64,000 nt of DNA, from NCBI RefSeq assembly GCF_900115815.1, contig NZ_FOXV01000003.1, positions 186,001-250,000 on the forward strand, written 5' to 3'. Under the pieces are notes generated by a model, which saw nothing but the letters and a program-made list of their open reading frames with translations, ran no database searches and was not told where the DNA came from. A program made the translations under genes and the position numbers. Source of the DNA: Roseivivax halotolerans (GTDB lineage Bacteria > Pseudomonadota > Alphaproteobacteria > Rhodobacterales > Rhodobacteraceae). This document shows, piece after piece, positions 53,124 through 62,337 of the stretch (positions are counted from its first letter, which is position 1; the number at the start of each line of letters is the position of its first letter).

Positions 53124-54338
53124 TCAGCGTGCGCCACGCGCGCCGATAGCGCGTCGCAGAATGTCGCTCAGCGCCGCGTCATGCTCTCCGAGACGGGGCG
53201 GCGCCTGCCTGTAAGAGACCGGCGTGCGAGAGAATTTCAACGGATTTCCAAGAAGTTGCACATTGCCCTTCACGCTATCGTCCCGCTGCATGGTGATCAC
53301 CGCCCCGCGCGCCTCGGCTTGATCCGAACTCAGCGCTTGCCGCACCGTATGGATCGGACCCGCAGGAACACCGACATTGGACAGCCGCTCAAGAATGTCG
53401 CGCGTATCCCGCTTAATGAGCAGTTCTGAAATAATCGGCGTCAGCGCGTCGCGATGGGAAAGACGCGAGGAATTCGTTGCGAACCGCTCGTCAGCAGCCG
53501 TCTCGGCGGCATCCAGCGCCCCGCAGAAGCGGCGGAACTGCGCGTCATTTCCGACAGCGAGGATGACATGCCCGTCCGCTGTCTCGAACACATCATAGGG
53601 GCAGATATTCGGGTGAGCATTGCCGCGCCGGACCGGATCCTTCCCGGAGGTGAGGTAATTCGTACCCTCGTTGATGAGCCAGGCCATCTGTGCATCGACG
53701 AGCGCAAGGTCGATATGCTGTCCCTCGCCTGTCGCGTCGCGATGCCTCAGCGCCGACAGGATGCCGATCGCGGCATACATCCCGCACATCACGTCCGCGA
53801 TGCCGACGCCCACCTTCATCGGGGGGCCATCCGGCGCACCGGTGAGCGACATGATCCCGCCATAGCCTTGCGCCATCAGATCGTAGCCCGCGAGATGCGC
53901 GTTGGGACCGGTCTGCCCGAACCCCGAGATCGAGCAATAGACAAGGTCCGGATGCGCCGCCAGCATCGTCTCGTGATCGAGGCCGTATTTCGCGAGACCG
54001 CCAGGTTTGAAATTCTCGATGACCACGTCCGCGGCCGCCGCGATCTCGCGCACGAGCGCCACGCCGTCCGTTGTCGAAATATCCGCGGTGACGGAGAACT
54101 TGTTGCGGTTCGCGGCCATGAAATAGGCGGAAAGATCACTCTCTCCGTCCGTCGTCTCGGCATAGGGCGGCCCCCAGGCGCGGGTATCGTCACCGCCGGA
54201 TTTGGGGTTTTCGATCTTGATGACCGTCGCGCCGAGATCCCCCATGAGCTGCGTCGCGGTCGGCCCGGCGAGGATGCGCGAGAGATCGCAGATGACGAGA
54301 CCGGCGAGCGGACCCTTGGGCTCAGATGCGTCCGTCAT
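53124..54338 (-). CDS. CaiB/BaiF family CoA-transferase
   Basis: 404 residues, a class III CoA-transferase moving CoA between carboxylic acids without free intermediates. LVICDLSRILAGPTATQLMGDLGATVIKIE near the start, the catalytic Asp in AGYDLMAQGYGGIMSLTG near residue 170, GVGIADVMCGMYAAIGIL, and NICPYDVFETADGHVILAVGN are typical. The ATG at 54338 lies 17 bases inside the end of the thiamine-diphosphate enzyme gene. The acyl substrate is unknown; the pair resembles the frc-oxc layout but the partner is not oxalyl-CoA decarboxylase-like. Confidence 0.9.
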   Translation of the reverse strand: MTDASEPKGPLAGLVICDLSRILAGPTATQLMGDLGATVIKIENPKSGGDDTRAWGPPYAETTDGESDLSAYFMAANRNKFSVTADISTTDGVALVREIAAAADVVIENFKPGGLAKYGLDHETMLAAHPDLVYCSISGFGQTGPNAHLAGYDLMAQGYGGIMSLTGAPDGPPMKVGVGIADVMCGMYAAIGILSALRHRDATGEGQHIDLALVDAQMAWLINEGTNYLTSGKDPVRRGNAHPNICPYDVFETADGHVILAVGNDAQFRRFCGALDAAETAADERFATNSSRLSHRDALTPIISELLIKRDTRDILERLSNVGVPAGPIHTVRQALSSDQAEARGAVITMQRDDSVKGNVQLLGNPLKFSRTPVSYRQAPPRLGEHDAALSDILRRAIGARGAR

Positions 54339-55935
54339 AGGCTCTCCGGTCAATCTCCGCGGCGATAAGGGTAAAGGTATCGGCCTTCAGCGCTTCGGCG
54401 AGCGCGGCTTCCAGCCCGTCGCGAGACGAGACCTGCACGCCCTGCCCGCCCATGGCCCGCGCGAGGCCGGGGAAGTCCGTGCCCGCGAAATCGACACCGG
54501 CATTGGGCAGCTGGCGCTGACGCTGCTTCATCTCGATCAACGCAAGCGAGCGGTCGACGAACACGACGAAGATCGGCCGCACGCCAAGCTCCGCCGCAGT
54601 GGCAAGCTCGCCCGCGACCATGAGGAAGCCCGCATCGCCCGAGAAGGAGACGACCGGCACGTCGGGCGCTGCCAGCGACAGGCCGATAGCGAGCGGCACG
54701 GCGCAGCCCATCGTGCATAGCCCGGAAGATTGCACGAGACCGCGCGGGGCGTAGGTCGTCCACATCTGGCTGAGAAGTATGCGATGCGCGCCGCTATCCG
54801 CGGTGGCGCGGGTGGTCTCGGGCAGAACCTGGCGGCACGTCTCGATCACGACGCCAGGGCCCCAGTCCGGCTCCGGCGCGAAAGCCTGCGACAGCGCCGC
54901 CCTCGTTTCGGCGATCCGATCGCCCCAGCCGGAGGCGCGGCCTGCGCCTTCGGTCAGCGCATCGAGGCTCGGGCCGACTCCGCCGATCACGTTCACGCTG
55001 CCCTGGTGCATGTAATGCAGGTTTGGCGCGGCGGAGATGTCGATCACGCTCTGGCTGCCCGGATCCACCGCATCCTGCCAGCCGGTCCGCATCTCGATCG
55101 GATCGTAGCCCGCGAGAATGACCACGTCCGCATCCGCGACAAGCCGCAGAAGATGCTTGTCCGCCTTGGGTGAGAGGCCTGCGCCGCCGAGTGAGAGCTC
55201 ATGCGTTTCGGGAATAAGGCCCTTACCCTTGTAGCTCGTGACAAGCGGCGCGCCGAGCGCCTCCACCGCGCGAAGGATGGCATCGCCCGCGCCTTCGTTC
55301 ACCGCATCGACGCCTGCGACGATCAGCGGGCGCTTCGCCTCGGCGACGGCTTGCCGCGCGGCCTCGAACTCCGCGCTCGGCGCAGGGGCCACGGGCAGCG
55401 CCGGGCGGCGGCGCAAGGCCGGACGTGCCTCGGCGGGCGCGTCGGCGACGGAGACCGGCACGTCGATATGCACCGGGCCCGGCCGCGGATCGGTCGCGAT
55501 CCTGACCGCCTTGTCCGCGATGACTTCCGCCGCACCGGCGCTGAAGGTGAAGCTCGCCTTGCAGATCGCTCCGAAAACGGCGCGCTGGTCGAGCACCTGG
55601 TGGGTGTAGCGTTCGGCCTCGTCGGCATCGATCGCGCCGGTGACGACGATCATCGGCACGCGGTCCTGCCGGGCATTCTCCACGACATTGATGGCGTTGA
55701 GCGCACCCGGTCCGACCGTCGCCAACAGAACGGCGGGCGCGCCGTCCACGTGATGCACGCCCTCCGCGATGAAACCGCCCGCGTTTTCGTGCCGAACAAG
55801 GGTGAAGCCGAGGCCCGCCGCCTCGAAGGCGTCGAGCAGCGTCAGCACCTCGCCGCCGGGCATGCCGAAGACGTGCCGGCAGCCCGCATCGTAGAGGCGG
55901 CGAGCAAGGATATCGGCGGCGCGCGTTTGGGTCAT
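54322..55935 (-). CDS. Thiamine-diphosphate-dependent enzyme (acetolactate-synthase-like)
   Basis: 537 residues. Three ThDP-enzyme domains: N-terminal pyrimidine-binding with FGMPGGEVLTLLDAF and the catalytic Glu in VRHENAGGFIAEG near residue 50; central nucleotide-type domain; C-terminal PP-binding with the GDG-type motif SFSGDAGFLMVAGEL and following loop. Length and layout match acetolactate synthase large subunits and relatives, but no small subunit is nearby, and the partner is a CoA-transferase. A decarboxylase or lyase of a 2-keto or acyl-CoA substrate is likely; specific reaction unknown. Confidence 0.85.
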   Translation of the reverse strand: MTQTRAADILARRLYDAGCRHVFGMPGGEVLTLLDAFEAAGLGFTLVRHENAGGFIAEGVHHVDGAPAVLLATVGPGALNAINVVENARQDRVPMIVVTGAIDADEAERYTHQVLDQRAVFGAICKASFTFSAGAAEVIADKAVRIATDPRPGPVHIDVPVSVADAPAEARPALRRRPALPVAPAPSAEFEAARQAVAEAKRPLIVAGVDAVNEGAGDAILRAVEALGAPLVTSYKGKGLIPETHELSLGGAGLSPKADKHLLRLVADADVVILAGYDPIEMRTGWQDAVDPGSQSVIDISAAPNLHYMHQGSVNVIGGVGPSLDALTEGAGRASGWGDRIAETRAALSQAFAPEPDWGPGVVIETCRQVLPETTRATADSGAHRILLSQMWTTYAPRGLVQSSGLCTMGCAVPLAIGLSLAAPDVPVVSFSGDAGFLMVAGELATAAELGVRPIFVVFVDRSLALIEMKQRQRQLPNAGVDFAGTDFPGLARAMGGQGVQVSSRDGLEAALAEALKADTFTLIAAEIDRRAYDGRI

Positions 55936-56014
55936 GTCAGGGCTTTTCGCATCTGGCCGAACAAGACGGAAGCGGGGCGCGAAAGGCAAGCCGGGTCACG
56001 CGGCTTCACCGAAA

Positions 56015-56055
56015 CGTGGCAAAGCGAAACCGCCGCCGGATCTCTCCGGCGGCGG
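56015..56055 (-). terminator. Terminator of the pyrimidine operon
   Basis: CCGCCGCCGGA (56030-56040) pairs perfectly with TCCGGCGGCGG (56045-56055) around a TCTC tetraloop: an 11-bp GC stem 19 bases past the binding-protein stop. On the minus strand it is followed by TTTCGCTTTG, a weak T-rich tail. Good intrinsic terminator for the whole 8-kb operon. Confidence 0.78.
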
Positions 56056-56074
56056 CGCGTTGCAGGTCAGCCAA

Positions 56075-57079
56075 TCAGTTCAGCGCCTGGTCGGTGATGT
56101 CATGGGTCCAGGCGCCTTCGCCCGGCTCCTCGGTGATCGCCGGGTTTTCCTCGGAGATCGCCGACAAAAGCGTGTCCACGGTCTGCTGGTAATCCTCGGG
56201 ATCGAGCGCGCCGTCGGAGCCCGCGGTCAGCTTGGCAACCTCGCCCATCATGTAGGTCTGGTGCTCGAGGGTCTGCGCGCCGGTCATGTCATTGTCGACG
56301 ACGATCTGCGCGGCTTCTTCGGGGTTCTCTTCGGCCCATTTCCAGCCCTTCATCGAAGCGCGCACGAAGCGCACCATCTTGTCGGAAAACTCGGGATCTT
56401 CGAGATCTTCCTCCAGGACATAAAGGCCGTCCTCGAGCATCCCGACGCCTTCCTCGAGATAGTTGAAGTTCACGAGATCATCGGCGGTATAGCCTGCATC
56501 GAGGACCTGACCGTATTCGTTATAGGTCATCGTGGAGATGCAATCGGCCTGCCCCTGAAGGAGCGGATCGACGTTGAAGGCCTGCTTCAGAACGGTCACG
56601 CCGTCCTCGTCCGCGCCATCGGTGCCGACGCCGAGCTGCGCCATCCAGGCGTAGAAGGGGTATTCGTTGCCGAAGAACCAGACGCCAAGCGTGCGGCCCG
56701 GGAAATCCTCGGGCGTCTCGACGCCGGTTTCCTTGAGGCATGTCAGCTGCAGCCCGCCGGTGGCGAAGGGCTGTGCGATGTTGACCAGCGGCACGCCGCG
56801 TTCGCGCGCGGCCAGCGCCGCCGCCATCCAGGTCACGATCACGTCGGCCCCGCCGCCCGCGATCACCTGTTCGGGCGCGATGTCGGGCCCGCCGGGCTTG
56901 ATCTCCACGTCGAGGTTCTCTTCCTCGTAGAAGCCCTGCTCCTCGGCCACGTAGTAGCCTGCGAACTGGGCCTGCGTGACCCATTTCAGCTGCAGCGTGA
57001 CCTCGTCCATGTCCTGGGCATGCGCGAGTGGCGCGAGCAGGCTGAACGCGGCGGCCCCTCCGATCAATGTTCTTTTCAT
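56075..57079 (-). CDS. ABC transporter substrate-binding protein, NMT1/THI5-like
   Basis: 334 residues with a signal peptide (KRTLIGGAAAFSLLAPLAHAQ). The NMT1/THI5-like fold is clear: VTLQLKWVTQAQFAGYYVAEEQGFYEEE, then VEIKPGGPDIAPEQVIAGGGADV and WFFGNEYPFYAWMAQL. This family binds thiamine precursors, riboflavin, pyrimidines or hydantoins. In an operon with dihydropyrimidinase and ureidopropionase, a pyrimidine or its breakdown product is the likely ligand. Last gene of the operon, before a strong terminator. Confidence 0.92.
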   Translation of the reverse strand: MKRTLIGGAAAFSLLAPLAHAQDMDEVTLQLKWVTQAQFAGYYVAEEQGFYEEENLDVEIKPGGPDIAPEQVIAGGGADVIVTWMAAALAARERGVPLVNIAQPFATGGLQLTCLKETGVETPEDFPGRTLGVWFFGNEYPFYAWMAQLGVGTDGADEDGVTVLKQAFNVDPLLQGQADCISTMTYNEYGQVLDAGYTADDLVNFNYLEEGVGMLEDGLYVLEEDLEDPEFSDKMVRFVRASMKGWKWAEENPEEAAQIVVDNDMTGAQTLEHQTYMMGEVAKLTAGSDGALDPEDYQQTVDTLLSAISEENPAITEEPGEGAWTHDITDQALN

Positions 57080-57119
57080 GTCTTACCTCCTTGTCGGTCC
57101 TGTCTTCCGCCCGGCATCT

Positions 57120-57977
57120 CTAGTGCCGGTGCGACGGGTGCCAGAACGTGACCCGTTTCTCGAGCGCGGCGACCGCGCCGTAAAAGAGCGTGCCCGCCAG
57201 CGCGGCGACCACAATCTCCGCCCAGACCATGTCGAGCGCAAGCTGTCCCACCGAGGTTGAGATGCGGAAGCCGACACCGCGGATCGGAGAGCCGAAAAAT
57301 TCGGCAACGATGGCCCCGATCAGCGCCAGCGTGGTCGAGATCTTGAGCCCGTTGAAGATGAAGGGCATCGCCGCGGGAAGCCGCAGCTTCACCAGCGTCT
57401 GGAAATAGCCCGCGCCATAGGTTCGCATCAGGTCGCGCTGCATGGCACTGGTATCTGCAAGACCCGCGACCGTGTTCACCAGCATCGGGAAGAACACCAT
57501 CACGACCACCACCGCCGCCTTGGAGTGCCAGTCGAAACCGAACCACATCACCAGGATCGGCGCGGTACCGACGATGGGCAGCGCCGCCATGAAATTCCCC
57601 ACGGGCAGGATGCCCCGGCGCAGAAATTCCGTCCGGTCGGCGAGGATCGCGAAGGCGAAAGCGGCAAGACAGCCGATCACGAAGCCCGAAAGCGCGCCTT
57701 TCACGAAGGTCTGGACGAAATCCTCCCAAAGCGTGCCCGCCTGCGCCACGAAGGTCGCCGCGATCGCGCTTGGCGCGGGCAGGATCACGCCCGGCACGGC
57801 GAGACCGCGCACGATCAGTTCCCACATGGCGATGAGCGTGAGCCCGAAGATCACCGGCACCGCGATCTGCGCCGCGCGGGTCTGAGAGACCGGCCCATGC
57901 GCGAGCCGCGCGTTGAGCGCCCAGCCCGCCGCCCAGAGGATGAGCGCGAAGACGACGAGGATCATACCGCCGCTCAT
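57120..57977 (-). CDS. ABC transporter permease (SsuC/ThiX-like), second subunit
   Basis: 285 residues, six or seven hydrophobic segments. The family motif sits in AMQRDLMRTYGAGYFQTLVKLRLPAAMPFIFNGL (the EAA-type ATPase contact). Its sequence parallels the upstream permease (DLLRTYGAKKSEMFWKLRLPSSMPY), so the two probably form a heterodimer. Overlaps that permease gene by 4 bases. Confidence 0.92.
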   Translation of the reverse strand: MSGGMILVVFALILWAAGWALNARLAHGPVSQTRAAQIAVPVIFGLTLIAMWELIVRGLAVPGVILPAPSAIAATFVAQAGTLWEDFVQTFVKGALSGFVIGCLAAFAFAILADRTEFLRRGILPVGNFMAALPIVGTAPILVMWFGFDWHSKAAVVVVMVFFPMLVNTVAGLADTSAMQRDLMRTYGAGYFQTLVKLRLPAAMPFIFNGLKISTTLALIGAIVAEFFGSPIRGVGFRISTSVGQLALDMVWAEIVVAALAGTLFYGAVAALEKRVTFWHPSHRH

Positions 57978-58975
57978 TGCTGCATCCCCATGCGCCGCAG
58001 AAGCACGCGCTCGAGCGCGCCGATCAGCCCGACCGACAGGGCCGCGAGGATCGCCGCGGCGAAGAGCGCGGACCAGATCTGGATCGTCTGCCCGTAATAG
58101 CTGCCCGCGAGCAGCCGTGCGCCGAGCCCCGCGCTCGCGCCCGTGGGCAACTCTCCCACGATCGCGCCCACGAGCGAGGCCGCGAAGCCGATCTTCAGCG
58201 AGGCGAAGAGATAGGGCATCGACGAGGGCAGCCGCAGCTTCCAGAACATCTCGGATTTTTTCGCGCCATAGGTCCGGAGAAGATCGAGCTGCATGGAATC
58301 GGGGCTTCTGAGACCCTTCACCATGCCGACGATCACCGGGAAGAAGGACAGATAGGCCGAGATCACCGCCTTCGGGATCAGGCCCTGTATTCCCACGGAA
58401 TAGAGAACGACGATAATCATCGGCGCGATGGCGATGATCGGGATCGTCTGGCTGATGATCGCCCAGGGCATCACGCTCATGTCCATGACCCGGCTATGCA
58501 CGATCCCGACCGCCAGAAGGATGCCCAGCCCCGTGCCGATGGCAAAGCCGAGCGCGGTGGCCGAGAGCGTAACCCAGGCGTGGTAGATCAGGCTGCGCGG
58601 CGAGGTCGGCGCGAGAACGGCGGTCGAGTTCCAGAGTTCCACCGACACCTGGTGCGGCGCGGGCAATTTGGGGCGGTCCTGCACATAGGCATAGCTCAAG
58701 GCGACGCCGGGATTGCGAAGCGCGAGCGCAGTGCCCGACATGCCGCGCCGGTCGGACGGGCTTTCAGGGTCGACCGCGATATCGGCACGCGAGGCCGTCA
58801 GCACCGATTGCGGCGCGTTCATCGGAATGCAGGCGAGATACCAGAGCGCGAGGATCGCCGCGACGACGGTCAGAACCGGCGCGAGCCCGCGCGAGAAACC
58901 GCGCGCCCAGAGCGCGACCCGCCCCGACCGGCCGACACCTGCGCCCTGCGCTGCAAGTGGGGCGGTATTGCTCAT
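57974..58975 (-). CDS. ABC transporter permease (SsuC/ThiX-like), first subunit
   Basis: 333 residues, with a longer N-terminal region than its partner: a first hydrophobic segment at about residues 30-55, then a ~100-residue loop on the outer face, then five to six core helices. EAA-type loop DLLRTYGAKKSEMFWKLRLP. I use the ATG at 58975, overlapping the GNAT stop by 4 bases, over an in-frame start 9 bases upstream. Confidence 0.9.
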   Translation of the reverse strand: MSNTAPLAAQGAGVGRSGRVALWARGFSRGLAPVLTVVAAILALWYLACIPMNAPQSVLTASRADIAVDPESPSDRRGMSGTALALRNPGVALSYAYVQDRPKLPAPHQVSVELWNSTAVLAPTSPRSLIYHAWVTLSATALGFAIGTGLGILLAVGIVHSRVMDMSVMPWAIISQTIPIIAIAPMIIVVLYSVGIQGLIPKAVISAYLSFFPVIVGMVKGLRSPDSMQLDLLRTYGAKKSEMFWKLRLPSSMPYLFASLKIGFAASLVGAIVGELPTGASAGLGARLLAGSYYGQTIQIWSALFAAAILAALSVGLIGALERVLLRRMGMQQ

Positions 58976-59391
58976 GCGCGCCACTCCATCCGGATCTCGG
59001 GAATACCGTCATTGCCCTCGAGCCCGCGGGCCACTTCGACAAACCCTTCACGGGCATAGAAGCGATGCGCCTGCTCGTTCGCCTCGTGGCTGTTGAGGCT
59101 GAGCCGCGTGCGGCCCGACTTGGCCCGGTCGAGTAGCGCGCGCCCCCGGCCCCGGCCCGGCTCTGCTACGTAAAAGCCGCTGATATGGCAGCGCTCGGGA
59201 TCGAGCGAGAGATACCCCTCGGCCGGTGTGCCGTAGACCCAGACCTCGCGGTTCGGAAACCCTTCGGCAAGATAGCCGCGCAGCTCCGCTTCGCTGGGCG
59301 AGGCCGGCATCCAGTCGATGCTGTCGAGCCAGCGCCGGACGATGGCGGCGCAGGCGGGCACATCCTCCTGGGTGACGGGCCGCACGATCAT
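58972..59391 (-). CDS. GNAT family N-acetyltransferase
   Basis: 139 residues. Acetyl-CoA loop AEPGRGRGRALLDRAK (R/Q-x-x-G-x-G/A pattern), strand-loop CHISGFYVAEP before it, and the late NEQAHRFYAREGFVEV, all typical of GNAT enzymes. It is embedded between the ATPase and permease genes with 4-base overlaps at both ends, an unusual place for an acetyltransferase. Acetylation of an amino product of pyrimidine breakdown (for example beta-alanine or 3-aminoisobutyrate) is a guess from context. Confidence 0.88.
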   Translation of the reverse strand: MIVRPVTQEDVPACAAIVRRWLDSIDWMPASPSEAELRGYLAEGFPNREVWVYGTPAEGYLSLDPERCHISGFYVAEPGRGRGRALLDRAKSGRTRLSLNSHEANEQAHRFYAREGFVEVARGLEGNDGIPEIRMEWRA

Positions 59392-60170
59392 GCCACCTCC
59401 ATACCGGCGCGCAGGCCCTCGCGGACGCGGTGCGCGACCTCGATGAATTCGCGGCTGTCGCGGATATCGAGCGGGCGCTCTTTCGGCAGCGGGCTGTCGA
59501 TCACGTCCGAGATGCGGCCCGGACGCGGGCTCATCACAACGATCTTGGTCGACAGATACACCGCCTCGGGGATCGAATGCGTCACGAAGAGCATGGTCTT
59601 CTGGGTCCGGTCCCAGAGCTTCAGAAGCTCCTCGTTCAGCCTGTCGCGCACGATCTCGTCGAGCGCACCGAAGGGCTCGTCCATCAAAAGGATCGGCGCG
59701 TCGAAACTGAGCGCGCGGGCAATCGAGGCGCGCTGCTGCATCCCGCCCGAAAGCTGCCAGGGATATTTCTTCTCGAATCCTGCCAGATCAACGAGTTCCA
59801 GCGTTTCCTTCACCCGCCGCGCCTTCTCGGAGGACGAATAGCCCATGATCTCGAGCGGCAGGCGGATATTGCCGCCGATGGTGCGCCAGGGATAAAGCCC
59901 CGCCGCCTGGAAGACATAGCCGTAAGCGCGCGCCTTGCGGGCCTCATCGGGCGTCATGCCGTCCACGGTCAGGCTGCCGCCCGTCGGCGTCTCGAGCCCC
60001 GCAACGCAGCGCAGGAACGTGGTCTTGCCGCAGCCTGAAGGGCCGATGAAGGAGACGAACTCGCCTTTGGACACGTCTAGGTCAACATCCTTCAGCGCAT
60101 GAACCGGGCCGTCATTGGTCTGGAACGTGAGGTTGAGATCCTTGGCGCGGATCACGGGTTGGGCAGTCAT
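59388..60170 (-). CDS. ABC transporter ATP-binding protein (SsuB/ThiZ type)
   Basis: 260 residues. Walker A GPSGCGKTTFL near residue 40, Q-loop YVFQAAGLYPWRTI, signature LSGGMQQRASIARA, Walker B ILLMDEPFGALDE, and switch His VTHSIPEAVYL. Powers the two-permease importer in this operon. Overlaps the GNAT gene and the upstream protease-like gene by 4 bases each. Confidence 0.95.
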   Translation of the reverse strand: MTAQPVIRAKDLNLTFQTNDGPVHALKDVDLDVSKGEFVSFIGPSGCGKTTFLRCVAGLETPTGGSLTVDGMTPDEARKARAYGYVFQAAGLYPWRTIGGNIRLPLEIMGYSSSEKARRVKETLELVDLAGFEKKYPWQLSGGMQQRASIARALSFDAPILLMDEPFGALDEIVRDRLNEELLKLWDRTQKTMLFVTHSIPEAVYLSTKIVVMSPRPGRISDVIDSPLPKERPLDIRDSREFIEVAHRVREGLRAGMEVA

Positions 60171-60814
60171 GCGGCAAGTCTCCTTGCGCTGTCCTTGAAC
60201 TCGGCGGCGGGCGCGTCTGTCAATTCACGTACCGGAGTGCCGGTAGCCGCGATGTGCTGCGCCACGATCCGATACCCGAGTCTGTATCCAAGCCACATCG
60301 GGCGATCTTTCGTGCCGAAAAACCATTCGGCGTGATCGTAAGGCGCGGCCCATTGCTCCAGCGCATCGCCGAGCGCATCGAGATCACCGTCGCGCGGCGC
60401 TTCGAATATCTCGGGCGCGCTGTCGAAGATCGCGTGCACGTAGCGGCCAGCTAGCCCCTCGGTGACCAACGCTTCGCCGAGCGTGCGGCCATATCCCTGC
60501 GTGCGCCAGCGGATCGTATGGTTCGCCTCGTGCGCGATCATGCGCTCCAAAGGTTCGCCGAGATTGCCTTCGAAATTGGGATTGCCGGGATCGCATATCA
60601 GCCGGATCGTCCAGCCCGAGGGCGAGAAGCCCGCTAACCCCATCTCTTCGATGACTCCGCCCGGGATGTCCTCCACGATGATGTCGATATCGGACATCCC
60701 TCCAGCTTCGAGGACTCGCGCCTCGGCCCGGTCGATGGCGTCGCGGATCTCGGCTTCCTTCGGGGAAAGCCGGCCGCGCGCATCGGCGAGATGGACAATC
60801 CAGTGGTCGGGCAT
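60167..60814 (-). CDS. Predicted Zn-dependent protease-like protein (DUF2268-like)
   Basis: 215 residues, no signal peptide. LERMIAHEANHTIRW contains a HExxH metal-binding motif (near residue 93), with GEALVTEGLAGRYV about 20 residues later supplying a likely third ligand Glu, in the manner of gluzincin peptidases. DIDIIVEDIPGGVIEEMG precedes it. This resembles the DUF2268 family of putative Zn-proteases. Starts one base into the dihydropyrimidinase stop, so is firmly in the operon. Why a peptidase-like protein is there is unexplained; an amidase role is possible. Confidence 0.75.
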   Translation of the reverse strand: MPDHWIVHLADARGRLSPKEAEIRDAIDRAEARVLEAGGMSDIDIIVEDIPGGVIEEMGLAGFSPSGWTIRLICDPGNPNFEGNLGEPLERMIAHEANHTIRWRTQGYGRTLGEALVTEGLAGRYVHAIFDSAPEIFEAPRDGDLDALGDALEQWAAPYDHAEWFFGTKDRPMWLGYRLGYRIVAQHIAATGTPVRELTDAPAAEFKDSARRLAA

Positions 60815-62274
60815 CAGATCCCCGCCGGAATGTTCATCGGGTCGCGGTGGATCTGCTTGGGCGCGGTCAGCGCCTTCCACTTCGACAGCGCCGTATGCGC
60901 CGAGGGGAAGGCCGGACGCGGAACGAAGCGGCCGCGACCGGGCTGCGGCTGGGAATTCTGACCCCAGGCCCAGATGACCTCGCCCCTGCTGATCGTGTAG
61001 CGCGGCTGCGCTTTCACCTCGAAGCCCTCGAAGACATTGTAATCGAGGATAGAATGATGATTGGACGCGCTGATCGTCTTGGTGATCGAGGGATCCCAGA
61101 CCACGATATCGGCATCCGCACCTTCCACGATGGCGCCTTTCTTGGGGTAGATGTTCAGGATCTTGGCAACGTTCGAGGACGTGACCGCGACGAATTCGTT
61201 CATCGTCAGGCGGCCCGTCTCGACACCTTCGGTCCACAGAACGCCGAGACGCTCTTCGAGGCCGTTGGAGCCGTTCGGGATCTTGGTGAAATCGCCGACG
61301 CCCATGCGCTTCTGCTCGGTCGAGAAGGCCGCATGGTCGGTTGCGACCACTTGCAGCGAGCCCGCCTGCAAACCGGCCCAGAGGCTGTCCTGATGTTCCT
61401 TGTTGCGGAACGGCGGCGACATCACGCGGCGCGCGGCATGGTCCCAATCCTTGTTGAAATACTCGCTCTCGTCGAGCGTCAGGAATTGCGCGAGCGGCTC
61501 GCCGTAGACGCGCATCCCCTTCTGGCGTGCACGGCGGATCGCTTCATGCGCCTGCTCGCAGGAGACGTGCACGATGTAGAGCGGCACGCCCGCCGCATCG
61601 GCGATGGTGATCGCGCGGTTCGCGGCCTCGCCCTCGAATTCGGGCGGACGAGAATAGGCATGGCCCTCGGGGCCGGTGATGCCCTGCTCGAGCATCTGCT
61701 GCTGCATGTCCGCGACAAGATCGCCGTTTTCGGCATGGACCATCGGCAGCGCGCCGAGCTCCTTGCAACGCTTGAAGGAGGCGAACATCTCGTCGTCCTC
61801 GATCATCAGCGCGCCCTTGTAGGCCATGAAATGCTTGAACGAGTTGACACCCATGTCGACGGCGTCCTTCATCTCGTCGAAGATCGTCTCGTTCCAGCCC
61901 GTCACCGCCATGTGGTAGCCGATATCCGAGCAGATCTGCGGCGCCGACTTGCGGTGCCATTCGTTGATCGCGTTCTTGATCGAGCCATCCGCGCCCGGCA
62001 GGCAGAAATCGACAAGCATGGTCGTGCCGCCGCAGGCCGCCGCCCAGGTGCCTGTCTCGAAGGTCTCGGCGGCGGTGGTGCCCATGAAGGGCATCTCGAG
62101 ATGGGTATGCGGGTCGATCCCGCCGGGGATCACGTAAGCCCCTTCGGCGTCGATATATTCATCGCCCTTGAGGTCTTCGCCAATCTGCTTGATCGTCTCG
62201 CCCTCGATGAGGATGTCCGCCTTCCAGGTGCGGTCGGCGGTGACGATTGTGCCGTTCTTGATGACCTTGGTCAT
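60814..62274 (-). CDS. hydA: Dihydropyrimidinase (D-hydantoinase)
   Basis: 486 residues, a cytosolic amidohydrolase that opens dihydrouracil and dihydrothymine to N-carbamoyl-beta-amino acids. Metal ligands: His pair in GIDPHTHLEMPF near residue 57, carboxylated Lys in NSFKHFMAYKGALM near 150, His in MVHAENGD and YIVHVSCEQ, Asp in VATDHAAFS near 315. YTISRGEVIWAWGQNSQP near the end is typical. In the pathway it acts before the N-carbamoyl hydrolase encoded 300 bases upstream. Confidence 0.95.
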   Translation of the reverse strand: MTKVIKNGTIVTADRTWKADILIEGETIKQIGEDLKGDEYIDAEGAYVIPGGIDPHTHLEMPFMGTTAAETFETGTWAAACGGTTMLVDFCLPGADGSIKNAINEWHRKSAPQICSDIGYHMAVTGWNETIFDEMKDAVDMGVNSFKHFMAYKGALMIEDDEMFASFKRCKELGALPMVHAENGDLVADMQQQMLEQGITGPEGHAYSRPPEFEGEAANRAITIADAAGVPLYIVHVSCEQAHEAIRRARQKGMRVYGEPLAQFLTLDESEYFNKDWDHAARRVMSPPFRNKEHQDSLWAGLQAGSLQVVATDHAAFSTEQKRMGVGDFTKIPNGSNGLEERLGVLWTEGVETGRLTMNEFVAVTSSNVAKILNIYPKKGAIVEGADADIVVWDPSITKTISASNHHSILDYNVFEGFEVKAQPRYTISRGEVIWAWGQNSQPQPGRGRFVPRPAFPSAHTALSKWKALTAPKQIHRDPMNIPAGI

Positions 62275-62337
62275 GGGGCTCTCCCTTTTGGTTGCCGCGC
62301 ATGCGCCGGGGCATGCGGAGAAGTCAGGTTGCGCGCG

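Noticed and set aside
53124-55935. Oxalate degradation pair (formyl-CoA transferase and oxalyl-CoA decarboxylase)
   Set aside because: The CoA-transferase could fit, but the ThDP enzyme lacks the look of oxalyl-CoA decarboxylase and resembles acetolactate synthase relatives.
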